64,000 nt of DNA. Origin: Schistosoma haematobium (lineage: Eukaryota > Platyhelminthes > Trematoda > Strigeidida > Schistosomatidae). The notes below the pieces were generated by a model, which made no database searches, was not told the origin of the DNA, and saw only the letters and a list, made by a program, of their open reading frames with translations. Positions 24,441 to 34,698 of the stretch are shown here, piece after piece. How positions within the stretch are numbered: position 1 is the stretch's first letter; every line of letters starts with the position of its first letter. The stretch spans positions 69,560,591 through 69,624,590 of the forward strand of contig NC_067195.1 of assembly GCF_000699445.3 (NCBI RefSeq), written 5' to 3'. The position numbers and the translations under genes are program-made.

Positions 24441-25946
24441 TTAACTTTCTTCTCGATGCTCAATTTATTTTAAACTATGAGGCAGTGATACCTATAGAAA
24501 AATAGTTTGTTGGACTAAGCCTCGTTGTGAAACATATAGGCCTTCTGATTAGAATTAGTAACTTTAAGTGACGTTGTTGGTGGCGTTTATGCACTCCTTA
24601 TTACCTTCAAATCACAAAATAGTTTATTTTTTTCATACTTTTCATTCACTGACTTGATTCACTCATTTTGAGTTAGATTTCATATTAAGTTCCTCACCTA
24701 AATAGTCATTATTAGCCAAATATTGCGATAACTTCACTTGGACCTACAGTAGTTTCTAATTACGAAAAATTAGGTTTCTTCTGACACGTCAAACTAGTGC
24801 GTATTCGGTAGTACGGCTACTAACATACACGATGTTTCAACGATTATCTCCGAGCGATTGGACCTATATATATAAGAAACAATCTTGACCCACTGGTCAA
24901 CTGAAAGTGATGACAACCAATCAAAAGAGATTTCTAGAATCGTTCAGTAATATGATTTAATAAGTTATCATTGCGATTATATTTATGTGGAATAAATTTT
25001 TCTGTTTATTAACAAAAACTAGATAAATTAGTCTTCCTAACATTGTTATCTCAATTTATCTTTACCATGTCCATTTCTTTTCATTTCCCTAACGTGAATT
25101 ATAATATAAACTAATATCAAATCCCAGTTAGTCTATGGTTGGTGGAATGGGGCTTATTTTTCTCGAAATAAATTTTTGTGATTAATTTATGTGCACATCA
25201 TTCAAGTACACACAACATTGATCATAGGAAAACTTAATACAATGTTTCTCCTTAACATAGCAGTTATTAAATTAGCTATTGAGGTACCGTTTATACGTTC
25301 ACAACTGATTTTCGTAGGAAAAAAATACTACATTATTGTGTCAACAGTCAGTAATAATCAATAAATATTCTATGTGAACTAAAATTTTATATAAATCTGT
25401 GAATGCTGGTCTTCATCCGATACCTTAAACCATTCAGCAACACAGCCAGAGAAGCTACCATTGATTTGAAACTGATCTGCTGTGCGCCTAATTTTCACGC
25501 TTAAACTACTCCCACAGAATAGGCTTTCCCGTCCATCAATTCTGTCTGAAATCAGTCGATAATTAATGCAATCTTAAACGTACTAATCTAAAAAATGTTC
25601 GGTCTATTGAACGCACTGCAAACCTCATTTAAAAGATCCTTTGCGTGTTATAAACTGGGGATCCTATCTATCATCACTACTGTCTGGTGTTTTGTGGTAT
25701 AAGATAGTATGTACTAAGTGATAGAATAATGTGTGTTGAATATTTTTGTTTAAAGTGATCACAACAACCATTCCCAACGTAACAATTGTGAAAGGAAGCT
25801 AGTTCATCATTATCTTTACATGCTTTGACCCATTTTATTGAAGTTTTTTATTCCACTTTTGCTACGATATTATGGACTCATTAAATCTCTACTTCTTTTT
25901 ATTTGTCTACTTTCTTTGTGTTCAATATTCATTTACCCTATTGTAG

Positions 25947-26315
25947 AATTACCGACATTCTATCACGACACAAAATTAAATGCACCTTGTTCACCACGTA
26001 CAAAATCACTTAGTATTCCCAATCAAAATGGTGAGAAAAAATATGTAAATATCGACCATATGACTGACAACATTAATACAGTGAATAATTTTGTCAATAA
26101 ATCTAGTGGCAATCATCGTCATCACTCCCCGTTACGGCATAAAGATACACGTGTATCAGAATATTATGTAAATGGTGATAAAGAAAAGAAAGAACATTGG
26201 CAGGAAAATGTAAAACGATTTGGTTGGCGAGCTAAACTAAAGCCAGAATTATTCGTATTGAGAAATTTTCATTTTGATGTTTTAATCGCTGCAGATGGTA
26301 AACGCAGTTGTCTAG
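25947..26315 (+). CDS. MICAL: MICAL exon c: monooxygenase domain with long insertion and DG motif
   Basis: Exon of 369 nt after TAG at 25944-25946. About 92 residues rich in N, H, K and S (from ELPTFYHDTK) precede GWRAKLKPELFVLRNFHFDV and LIAADGKRSCL. The latter align to the vertebrate WRAQLQP and FDVLISA segments, and AADG corresponds to the flavin-hydroxylase DG motif. Vertebrate MICALs have only a short loop where the 92 residues sit. The downstream exon requires one g in phase. The best-fitting end is 26315, giving ...CL-G|FPCK with an AG|GCAAGT (GC) donor. A GT donor at 26298 would also keep phase but removes GKRSCL. The upstream hydrophobic reading frame (25838-25946) is intronic. Confidence 0.9.
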
Positions 26316-26719
26316 GCAAGTTATAGGTGTTAATATTGTTTTCGTGTTACTGCAAATTTATGAAAAATAATTTGCTGATTTTTTACAGTGCTTATTTTTG
26401 GTTGCTCACAGTTTACTTGCACCACTATTCAATGTCTGAAGGCTGACTACTGAAGTTACTAAGTTATAGATTCTAAAAATGTTGTATTGCTAAGAAATCA
26501 ACTTGCATGTGTTAATAAATTCATTTATCCCCTTTCATAAAATTATAAAAAAGCGACTGATGGAGGGAGATCTCAGTGATTTCAAAATACGAATAACTAG
26601 GGTTGGTCCGATATATAAATTGACGCTCGTGTTTCTCCTTTACACTGAAGGGACACTAAATTGCTTAGCATGAACAACGAAAAAATTTTCTGGTTATACG
26701 GTTCACCCGTTGTATATCG

Positions 26720-27176
26720 CCCTCAAACGCCCTGGTATGGTCACGCATATACAGCCACTGCCAAGGAAGTTCTACTCACTGCCTTCATGCGGAATTACTG
26801 TTGTTTACGGAATTGAGAGGACGGGAAGCGAATGTCCGCCGCTTTGGCCGGGTTGGTGAATATAGAAGATCCACCTAGGAGAGTTGGAAAATCCTGGTTA
26901 CATACCAATAGTGCACATGGATTCCAGTATCCTGAAGGAACAAGTGGCATGTGAACCAGCCGTTGGTCACCTGCTACCTGGGACTTCATTTTCTGACGTT
27001 GCTCCACTGCCTTGTGGGTTAGACCTTTGAGTGGAAGGCTCGGGTGTGGCCCGTAAGAACATCATCTACTTCGGTCTAGGCACTAGGGCAGAATCATAGC
27101 CCACATCCAAATCAAGTGTTGTGTGTGACTCATACGTATTGGGTGCTCCTTTGTACCATTATTTATGTGTTCAAAG

Positions 27177-27178
<2 letters not shown>
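26720..27178 (+). mobile_element. Non-autonomous SINE-like retroelement, copy 2
   Basis: Homologous to the minus-strand element at 19183-19730, from 'ccctcaaacgccctggtatg' to 'gtaccattatttatgtgttc', but lacking about 55 bases near the 5' end. It is nearly identical to 34059-34467 over about 400 bases, with only a few visible substitutions (for example near 26822 versus 34114), which suggests a recent common source. An (AAT)n tail follows directly. The reading frames across it are not conserved as protein. Confidence 0.85.
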
Positions 27179-27232
<54 letters not shown>

Positions 27233-27251
27233 CATTACTATTATTATTATA
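27178..27251 (+). repeat. (AAT)n-(ATT)n compound microsatellite at a retroelement tail
   Basis: The AAT run (tail of the preceding retroelement) switches to an ATT run near 27211, creating a self-complementary palindrome. Confidence 0.9.
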
Positions 27252-27344
27252 AATAAGTAAACAAATGAGATACCCATCCAGCATTATTCTACCAGGCTTC
27301 TACACAACTCAAATCAGGAACAAATGATTCGCGTAAGTAGTATG

Positions 27345-27785
27345 TAAACTTACTTACTTACATACGCCTGATACCCCTCATGGAGGAGCATAGGCCGCTC
27401 ACTAGCATTCTCCATCCAACTCTGTCCTGGAAATCCTTTTATATCTGCTTCGAATTCGCGGCACACTGTGTTCTTTGGCCTTCCCTTTTTCGTTTCCCTT
27501 CAGGATTCCAGACAACCGCTTGTCTCGTGATGTAGTTTGATGATTCCCTCAGTGTGTCCTATCCACTTCCAACGTCTTTTTCCAATTTCCTCCTCAGCTG
27601 GAAGTCAGTTTGCTCACTCCCACAGTAAGCTGTTGCTGAGGGTATCCGGCCAACAGATATTAAGCGTCTTGCGTAGACAATTGTTTGGAAATACTTGTAC
27701 TTTTTGGTTGTGGCAGTTTTCGAAGTTTCACCTTCGTACAGTAGAACTGTCTCGATGTATTTATCGAAGATAACAGTCAATCAAA
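27345..27785 (-). mobile_element. RTE-type LINE (family A), 3' end fragment
   Basis: On the minus strand it encodes VLLYEGETSKTATTKK, then YKYFQTIVYARRLISVGRI, then a RRKLEKDVGSG block, matching the region upstream and downstream of the WIGHTLRK-type block of family A elements. Its 3' end near 27345 ('cctgatacccctcatggagg' on the + strand) matches the ends at 11690 and 62740. It is strongly 5' truncated and frameshifted. Confidence 0.8.
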
Positions 27786-28199
27786 TGATAGCAAAACAAT
27801 AGGAAAATATGAATTGAACAAAGATAAAGCAGTCATTCTTATCAGTCAGAACATTTATTTATTAATCAATGGCTCGGTATCTTAATCTCTTCTTGGTATG
27901 TTTCTTGCTATGTGGGATTTAAAGCAAATTTTTGAAAACTTGTCATATTGGTGTTGAACCACCTGTTGATAGATTGGTCTGTGCTCTTTTATGTTTAAGT
28001 GTTAACGTTTTTTCGTTGTGAATACAATCTGATTTGATTATTGTATTGCATCAGTAATGATAAACTATGTTTAGAATCTTCCATCCAGTGGACACGTAAT
28101 CAGACGTCAAACATTTACAAATAAGTTGTTAAGTGATTCCAGAGTTTCAAATAATTTAACTCATCCTAAGGAGTTAATGGACAGGCTTTGTCTACGCTT

Positions 28200-28225
28200 A
28201 TATATATATATATATATATATATAA
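28200..28225 (+). repeat. (TA)n microsatellite
   Basis: An uninterrupted TA tract in intronic DNA. Confidence 0.9.
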
Positions 28226-28872
28226 TTTCGCTTTCACTTTGATGGTTGGAAGTAGTTGTTACTGCTGAAATAGTTGGTCGGCAGTTGACGTCTAACAAGA
28301 CTGAGCATAACGAATCTCGTGCTGACAAGTGCCAGATAGCACGAAACCTATAACCAGAGCTTTACTTCCGATCACTTTACATCAAGATATTGTAAACGGC
28401 GTGTCGAGTCACTTAGGCTAGTGGGCAAATTTCAGTTTAACCGATAGACTTTAATCATCTCTAAGGCTTATACAAGCATGACACTGGTAACTGCTCAGTG
28501 ATCAATCAGTGTAAAATTTCATTTTCCCCACTATACGTGTATATTTATTCTATTTCCGCCCTGAATAATATTTTGCTAAATAGAATTAAAGTTATGTAAT
28601 TAATCCCCGTTTAAAAAGGACATTAACTACTAACTTCATCAATAAACTTTTTTTTTGTTCAGTTTCATTTCATTCCCGAAATTTCTCTTTGTGTTTTTTT
28701 ATCATAAAAAAGTATCTTAAAACTGTCCATTATTAAATTGTCTAGACTTTAATGTACGATTGAAATTCATTTGTCGGACTGCATAAATTAGTATGCGAAT
28801 GAACTTCTTATATCATTTATTATCATTTTGTGGAATGAAGTTATCAAAACATTCCTTATCCACATAATTGCC

Positions 28873-28943
<71 letters not shown>
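28873..28943 (+). repeat. (ATT)n microsatellite, long
   Basis: About 23 perfect trinucleotide repeats, ending at 'attgagtaaccg'. It could be the tail of a minus-strand retroelement as at 19.2 kb, but I recognise no element body beyond it. Confidence 0.92.
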
Positions 28944-29489
28944 GAGTAACCGAATGATTAGCTGAATGTGAACTCTCGTTAAATCAGCAAACTGACAGAA
29001 ATTATCAGTGTAGTGTAGAGCACTACAAATAGTAGTAAGAAATAATCACGAGTTTACAAAATAATATGTATTACCAGTGGCACGATAATAGTGAGATAAC
29101 AGCCGAGAATAACACTGACTGACACTCGCTTGCTAGAATAGAACACAACACAATAATCACTTAACCTTTAATTATGCAGATCAAATTTATAAAGCACTCA
29201 TACAATATAGAGTAAAATCCTGACTACACTTCAGCATTAAGGAATTCGAACGTCAGTATAACTATGCCATAAACAGAAGAGGACTGCGTAATAAGTCCGT
29301 AATAAATTTACCGTAACTTGGAATAGGCAAAACACACAATAATAGTTTATAATTTTTAAAAAAAATCTTACAAGTAGGGGAATAAAAGAATATAGTAGTC
29401 GAAGTGTTTGGTAATTATACAACAAAAGTATAAACAATAACTTTAAAGAGGACCGTTCCGAAAGTTAAACTTTGCTTGATATTTATCCC

Positions 29490-29600
29490 GACATAGTAGG
29501 GTTGTGGATGTATGCTGCTGAGGAGTCTCATAATAGGGTGAATCGACTGTCCTGTTTTTCTATTTTCTTTAATGTTCTAACTTAATTCAATCTGTATCAA
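29490..29600 (+). repeat. Hammerhead SINE, decayed ribozyme and 3' region
   Basis: The + strand contains 'gttgtggatgtatgctg', then ctgaggag (about 29520), a stem-II-like 'tctcataataggg', then 'tgaatcgactgtcctg'. The GAAA box is mutated to GAAT and the tRNA-like head is absent. Confidence 0.65.
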
Positions 29601-29814
29601 ATACAAACTGTGAATTGAACCAATCAATACAAAAGCCCTTTAAACTAAACATTATCCTTGTAATTACTTGGGATTATTTTAGAAATAGTTTTCTCGAAGT
29701 TCAATAAAAGATTATGATGTCTAGAATAAGGCCAATTTTTACTTATAATACTGATTTTTTCTGAAAATTTTTTGATGAATTCAATCGTAAAATCCATTGC
29801 TTAACTTATTTCAG

Positions 29815-30071
29815 GTTTCCCATGTAAAGAACTACGATGTCGTTTAGCTATTGCAATTACTGTGAATTTTATAAATTATCATACACCAGCTGAAGCACAA
29901 GTAGAAGAGATTAGCGGTGTTGCTCGTATTTTCAATCAATCATTTTTTTCACGTTTAGCCACAGAGACCGGTATTGATTTGGAGAATATTGTTTATTACA
30001 AAGATGAAACGCATTATTTTGTTATGACAGCTAAAAAACATAGTCTTTTAGCAAAAGGTGTATTAAAACAA
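29815..30071 (+). CDS. MICAL: MICAL exon d: monooxygenase domain core
   Basis: Exon of 257 nt between TTTCAG and GTAAGT. The first two bases complete a glycine. It encodes [19 protein letters not shown], then [20 protein letters not shown], then FNQSFF, then [20 protein letters not shown] and [15 protein letters not shown]. The block matches vertebrate MICAL at very high identity ([36 protein letters not shown]), the best conserved part of the domain. It ends in phase 0 at 30071. Confidence 0.97.
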
Positions 30072-30239
30072 GTAAGTTCAGTATATCAGATCATGAAATG
30101 TAACAAATAACATTACTTATTGCTTGTCTGATTATATCATTCTACTTATCTAAAAAGGTTTGTTTACTGTAAACAACTCATGTTAGCTAGTTCTGCCCGG
30201 TGATCATTCTTTAAAAGTGGATATGTCAAAAATTAAATG

Positions 30240-30415
30240 CCAATTTAGTGGTTTAGAAGTTGACCGTTTGCCTCAAAGCCTGAAGGTTCCGTAATTGAAC
30301 TCCGGTGGGGTCGTGAATGTGCATTACGGCTAACTCATATTCTGGGATCAAAAAAGCTGTTGAATGATTCCTGCTTTTCAGTGGTTGTCTAACAAAGTTC
30401 AGTCTATAGTGCAAA
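30240..30415 (+). repeat. Degenerate tRNA-derived SINE
   Basis: It has 'tagtggtttagaagttgacc' (box A region), 'tccgtaattgaactccggtg' (box B region), 'ggtcgtgaatgtgcattacg', and 'gcttttcagtggttgtctaac'. The layout is that of the hammerhead SINE but the ribozyme boxes are lost. Confidence 0.6.
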
Positions 30416-30994
30416 ATATAAAATTCTACAGACTTCTCATATTATTAAAAATCATATTGTTCTGATAAGAGGATTATCCAAATATTATATGGTTTGTACT
30501 ATATATTATTTTACAGAGACAGAAGTATTCAGAGGTTATCAACATAAAGTATTTGTTTACAGTCTATACACAAACTTTTTATATATGATAAATTTTGATC
30601 ACTTCTTATGTGTTAGAAGCTGTGCCACTCACAAGTAGTGGACGTTTTGCAACATCATTGAATTATACTTGTGGCATATTTTTGTAAATAACTCAAGCTC
30701 GTTGGATGCTTGGTAATTTTTAAAAAGAAACTTGGTAATTAATATATAATTGAATAGGAAAAAAGTGTTACTTAGTCTTCAGAAGCACATTCATGTGGCT
30801 GTGAGGAACCAACAAGTTCCAGTTACTACTATGAGCTATCTGTCACTCCACTACTCCTTGTTCAATACTCACCGCCCCTGATTTTTCCACATACTTCCAG
30901 CTTGGAATAACATATTATTTAATGTTGTTGCAGTACATAAGCAATCCTTCGGAGATGATACTGGGGAGAGAGAGAGATAAACACCTAAGATTCT

Positions 30995-31245
30995 CCGTTC
31001 AGATGTGCCAAGTTACAGCAAAATAGAACAAAACTGGTGTATAGTCACAAATTTATACGCCAAGACTAACATCGCAGTGACAATGGAAACAGCTGTGAGA
31101 GAAGGAAATATCAAACTACTGTATGACACAACGAAAAACTAACAGGAAATTATGCTAAACCAGACCGGTCAAAGCAAGCCAATCACAGAGATTCAAGAAC
31201 AGAGGAAAAGTGAGGGAGATTGATTATGAATACAGTGATCCTGAG
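30995..31245 (+). mobile_element. RTE-type LINE (family A), linker segment
   Basis: The + strand encodes an EGNIKLLYDTTKN-like block, then GQSKPITEIQEQRKS, matching the region between endonuclease and RT of family A (compare PVKDREGKPITEIQGQRNR at about 13110-13180 on the minus strand). It is part of the same insertion as 31573-31672, interrupted by other repeats. Confidence 0.7.
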
Positions 31246-31572
31246 TGATGTTAAAGGTATGAGGGTGGTTATCACTTCTCGGTTGCCCACACTGTGCAAG
31301 CCTGCTGCTTGAATCCGGTCACACAAGACCTTTTTATGAGTAATTTTCATGTTAGCTCCGTACTTGTTGAAACCTTACCGCCGGAGAAGAATATCCGTGG
31401 GATAAGATGAGGTGTAAATTTTTAGGGTCGATCTTTTCTAAACCCACCCTTCCTTTGTGAAAAGGCAGCATCGCTGTTATGCTGGTTGTCCGAAGGAAGC
31501 GCCTTACTGTTGTCACACCTTTGTACAGCCAGCAGTACGACTTCGCCTTCGGACCTTGCTCTTCCATCCCAT
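31246..31572 (-). repeat. Unclassified repeat inserted in or joined to a LINE fragment
   Basis: This segment separates two collinear pieces of a family A LINE. It contains G+C-richer sequence ('gctccgtacttgttgaaacc', 'tgctggttgtccgaaggaag') resembling a repeat I associate with schistosome genomes, but I cannot name it. Strand is uncertain. The overlapping ORFs on both strands have no recognisable protein similarity. Confidence 0.4.
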
Positions 31573-31672
31573 TTGCACGAACAAATGCAGGTGAAAACAG
31601 CCAGTGTATCAGCAGCCTCTGCATCAGTAGACTTCAACATACACAAGGAAAAACGCAAAATCCCACACAGAG
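31573..31672 (+). mobile_element. RTE-type LINE (family A), segment downstream of RT
   Basis: The + strand reads QMQVKTASVSAASASVDFNI, then HKEKRKI. This matches QVQVKTSNVAVVSVLVGLNM, then HKGKSNI of the minus-strand copy (about 12230-12310). It stops abruptly at 31672 where the 3' end of a family B LINE begins on the other strand. Confidence 0.7.
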
Positions 31673-32530
31673 AACACCAGTCAGTCAGCTACAACGTAGG
31701 ACCAGGTGCATGTATGCATCAGTCCAAGTTGCCATACCTCATTAGCACAACAAGATGAACACCAAATTCATAGAAGCAGTTACTTGAATGGTAGTAATAT
31801 ACAAAAGAAGGATTTCGTACAACGATATAATACAGGAAGAAAGAATTAGAAAGAAAGGTATAAAGTAATTTGAATCTCACGATTTAAGAGAAGAAAAAGA
31901 GTGTATACACCCACGACATTGTGATCGATTCTCAACCACGTCACACAGAATCTCAAACCATTAGTTACGATAGTCACGCGGACCCCAACCAAGTAGTCTG
32001 CATCCACCAACATGGCTCGAACCAAAAGTCAGTGATCTCAAGCACTGATTCCACGTTTTGGTTTGGCCAACCCTAACTTTCTTCCAACCATCCCCAACAC
32101 TAGTCAGCACTGCACGTCGTGGTAATCGGCACTCAGGCATACGCAACATGTAGCCCAACCATCTCAGTTGATGAAAATTCACAACCTTATCATCTGATTT
32201 ACCATCATTCCCTAATATCCTGTGTCTAACCTCACTATTACCTATCAGGTGATCCCAACAGATGCGAGCAGTATTTCTAAGACATCTGTGATCAAATATT
32301 AGTAGTTTACGAGTATTTTCCACTCTTAATGGTGACGTTTTGCAAACGTCAAGTAAAACAGAATGAACTGCTGTCGACTATACTCGTCCTTTAATTGATA
32401 AACGGATATCTTGCTTTCGTCATAGGTGACGTAAGTTGGCAAAAGCCAAACGAGCCTTTTGAATCCGTGCAGTGATTTCGTCAGACACCAACTTATTTCA
32501 GCTGATCGGACTTCCACTACTTCATTCCCT
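31672..32530 (-). mobile_element. RTE-type LINE (family B), near-identical truncated copy
   Basis: On the minus strand, an uninterrupted 120-codon frame (32323-31961) encodes ENTRKLLIFDHRCLRNTARI, then CWDHLIGNSEVRHRILG, then SHVGGCRLLGWGPRDY. The same 120-residue frame occurs at 43519-43157 with no amino-acid change and at 42368-42730 with one (G to S). The 3' UTR ends at 31672 ('cagtcagctacaac' on the + strand). The 5' end has a deletion relative to 8592-9615 and lacks the RT core. Confidence 0.88.
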
Positions 32531-33825
32531 AACCTTTTGTTTTACAAATCTTTCATGTCTGTAAACTTCCTGGACACACTGTTCTTCTGCCAATTGTCTG
32601 AGCTCAATCCTGTACAATGAATCGAAGGTGATACTGATATCAATGAGTACAACGATTACTAGCCTGTAATAAATGTAGCATCATTTGACAGTCTGTAAAA
32701 ATAATCTGAATGCAGACATGGTTACTGCTTAATTCTAAAAGTTACCGCTCTTCCTACTATTTCTTTTTGTTTGTTCGCCTAAAGAGAAAAAGAGGGAAAA
32801 TAAGCGATTACTAATAAAAGTTTGTTATTTTCTAACTTTTTCTGATCAATATTTTTTCCTTTTTCGAGGTTTTATCCAATTACTTCTACATATATGTCTT
32901 TTAATCATTACACATAGATTTATCTATGATATATGTCAATCAGTTCAGTCCTTATACATTTTTTTTATTATAGCATCCACTTTCTTAATATTTCCTCTAA
33001 CATCTTACCGTGCAACATGTTTTCCAGAGTTTATGTTGATTATGGTTAACTGTCCTTATAATTACTTATTATTATTCTGTGCATATTTCCTTATTCTATG
33101 CTTTATTAGTTATTATGTTCTCATTAAATTTTTTTATCACACACACACATAGATACAAATTGATGCGGTTTTTTATTTTAACTTTCTTATTTGTTTATTT
33201 TATCGTTATATAAAAAATATTGTCTGTCGTGTTCACTTTTTTCATGTTCTATTGTGCTCTTTGTTATTATCCTTGCATTTCATCATTTTTTTCATACAAA
33301 ACAAGGCTTTATTTCTGCTCTTAAATAATTTCTTAGGATAAATAATAGCAGTATTTTGTTGATGAAAACTACCTAAAAAAGGATTTCTATGATAAACAAC
33401 TTACATACTAATTTTCCTATGTTATCTTAATTATGATGGATTAACTTGATAGTGTGGTATGGTAGGGTTAACCTAGTAATTTATTCATCAGAATGTGCTT
33501 AATGTCCAACTACTGAATTTGCTCATTTGAAGTTTGCTTTATCTACTTTAGTCTGAGCGGCCAGTTAGTGTCATCAGACTGCATACACATCTAATCTGTG
33601 CATTATAGTCAAGTACACATATCCGTACTTGGTAGGTGAATTACATTTCTAATGGTAAAGTTTCCTTAAAAGTATAGTTTCAGAAATGAATAAGTGTTCT
33701 TTGAAATGCCTTGAATTTCTATGTGCTAGTTGACTATTCTGAATTAAGGGGACTGTTTAATTTAATTTGTGTTCGATTGTATATAGAAATGTAAACGACA
33801 GCGATACAAATAATCATATATATAT

Positions 33826-33960
33826 ATCGGTCAGTCATCAACGTAGAACTTCGTACGTACGTACATCACTTCGAGTCGCCATACCACAATTACACAGAGA
33901 TACAATTTTCGGTTCGAATCCCATAGTGATAGAGGTAGTAAGAGTATAAACAGTACACGG
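33826..33960 (-). repeat. LINE family B-like 3'-end fragment
   Basis: The + strand begins 'cagtcatcaacgtagaactt', then 'cgtacgtacgtacatc', then 'agtcgccataccacaatta', resembling the 3'-terminal segment of family B elements at 31672 and 42867 ('cagctacaac..agg', then 'gttgccatacc.cattag'). It is short and diverged. Confidence 0.45.
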
Positions 33961-34058
33961 AGACATTAGGATTTGAAGATGTTATTTAAGGAATATAATC
34001 CAGTGAAATAAATTTGGAAAGAGAAAAAAGGAACATGAATAATTCAGAAGAAGGAAGC

Positions 34059-34478
34059 AAGTCCTACTCACTGCCTTCACGCGGAATTACTGTTGTTTAC
34101 GGAATCGAGAGAACGGGAAGCGAATGTCCGCCGCTTTGGCCGGGTTGGTGAATATAGAAGATCCACCTAGGAGAGTTGGAAAATCCTGGTTACATACCAA
34201 TAGTGCACATGGATTCCAGTATCCTGAAGGAACAAGTGGCATGTGAACCAGCCGTTGGTCACCTGCTACCTGGGACTTCATTTTCTGACGTTGCTCCACT
34301 GCCTTGTGGGTTAGACCTTTGAGTGGAAGGCTCGGGTGTGGCCCGTAAGAACATCATCTACTTCGGTCTAGGCACTAGGGCAGAATCATAGCCCACATCC
34401 AAATCAAGTGTTGTGTGTGACTCATACGTATTGGGTGCTCCTTTGTACCATTATTTATGTGTTCAAATAAATAAATAT
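34059..34478 (+). mobile_element. Non-autonomous SINE-like retroelement, copy 3
   Basis: Nearly identical to 26775-27178, 5' truncated, and ending 'tttatgtgttcaaataaata'. This copy has an (A/T) tail AAATAAATA rather than (AAT)n, making its end directly comparable with the LINE end at 49168. Confidence 0.85.
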
Positions 34479-34504
34479 AGTTTACATCGTGGACCTCTCT
34501 TCTC

Positions 34505-34555
34505 TAGAAAACCATTGAAAACCAGGAACCACTGAATAACTCTGTCATCCTAGTT
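34505..34555 (-). repeat. SINE scrap
   Basis: 'accattgaaaaccaggaacc' followed by 'actgaataactctgtcatcc' matches the order of the minus-strand SINE 3' body and ribozyme remnants. Confidence 0.4.
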
Positions 34556-34698
34556 TCTTAGTTATTTTTTAATATAACTAAATGTGTATGTGTTACGTTT
34601 TCGTGCATGTTTGTACTTTCTATTTACCTATGCTCATCTCAAATTCTTTTTTTTCTTCAAAAACTTCTCATTAACATCATCATTAATTAATGTCAAAG

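Larger units (their letters stand above)
15609..25946 (+). other. MICAL intron (10.3 kb)
   Basis: GT-AG intron (GTAAGT at 15609, TAG at 25944-25946). It contains SINE copies (about 17640, 21565 and 23555), a (TTA)n tract joined to a non-autonomous retroelement (19183-19730), an inverted-repeat element (19950-20437), two related short repeats (19805-19900 and 24290-24440) and AT-rich microsatellites. The stretches 15609-17640, 17770-19170, 20440-21560, 21770-23550 and 24445-25940 show no supportable gene. Confidence 0.85.
26316..29814 (+). other. MICAL intron (3.5 kb), apparently GC-AG
   Basis: Begins GCAAGT at 26316 and ends TTTCAG at 29814. It contains a non-autonomous retroelement (26720-27178) with an (AAT)n/(ATT)n tail, an RTE family A 3' fragment (27345-27785), (TA)n and (ATT)n tracts and a decayed SINE (29490-29600). 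The stretch 27790-29490, apart from the microsatellites, shows nothing I can identify. Confidence 0.75.
30072..34698 (+). other. MICAL intron (4.6 kb)
   Basis: GTAAGT at 30072, AG at 34697-34698. It holds a decayed SINE (30240-30415), a nested mosaic of LINE fragments (30995-32530), a short LINE-3'-end-like block (33826-33960), a non-autonomous retroelement (34059-34478) and a SINE scrap (34505-34555). 30420-30990 and 32540-33820 show no supportable feature. Confidence 0.85.

Noticed and set aside
25838..25946. Hydrophobic N-terminus (signal-peptide-like) fused to the MICAL exon frame, starting at ATG 25838
   Set aside because: The hydrophobic residues come from the T-rich polypyrimidine tract of the intron; the acceptor TAG at 25944-25946 and phase continuity with the exon at 15608 place the true exon start at 25947.
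26795..27007. A conserved 70-residue protein, because the same frame is open at 34087-34299
   Set aside because: Conservation is fully explained by two nearly identical retroelement copies. The homologous region at 19.3-19.6 kb does not keep this frame as protein.
31422..31758. Overlapping 78-90 codon frames on both strands
   Set aside because: They lie across the junctions of LINE fragments and an unclassified repeat. Only the short stretch matching the family A LINE has meaning.
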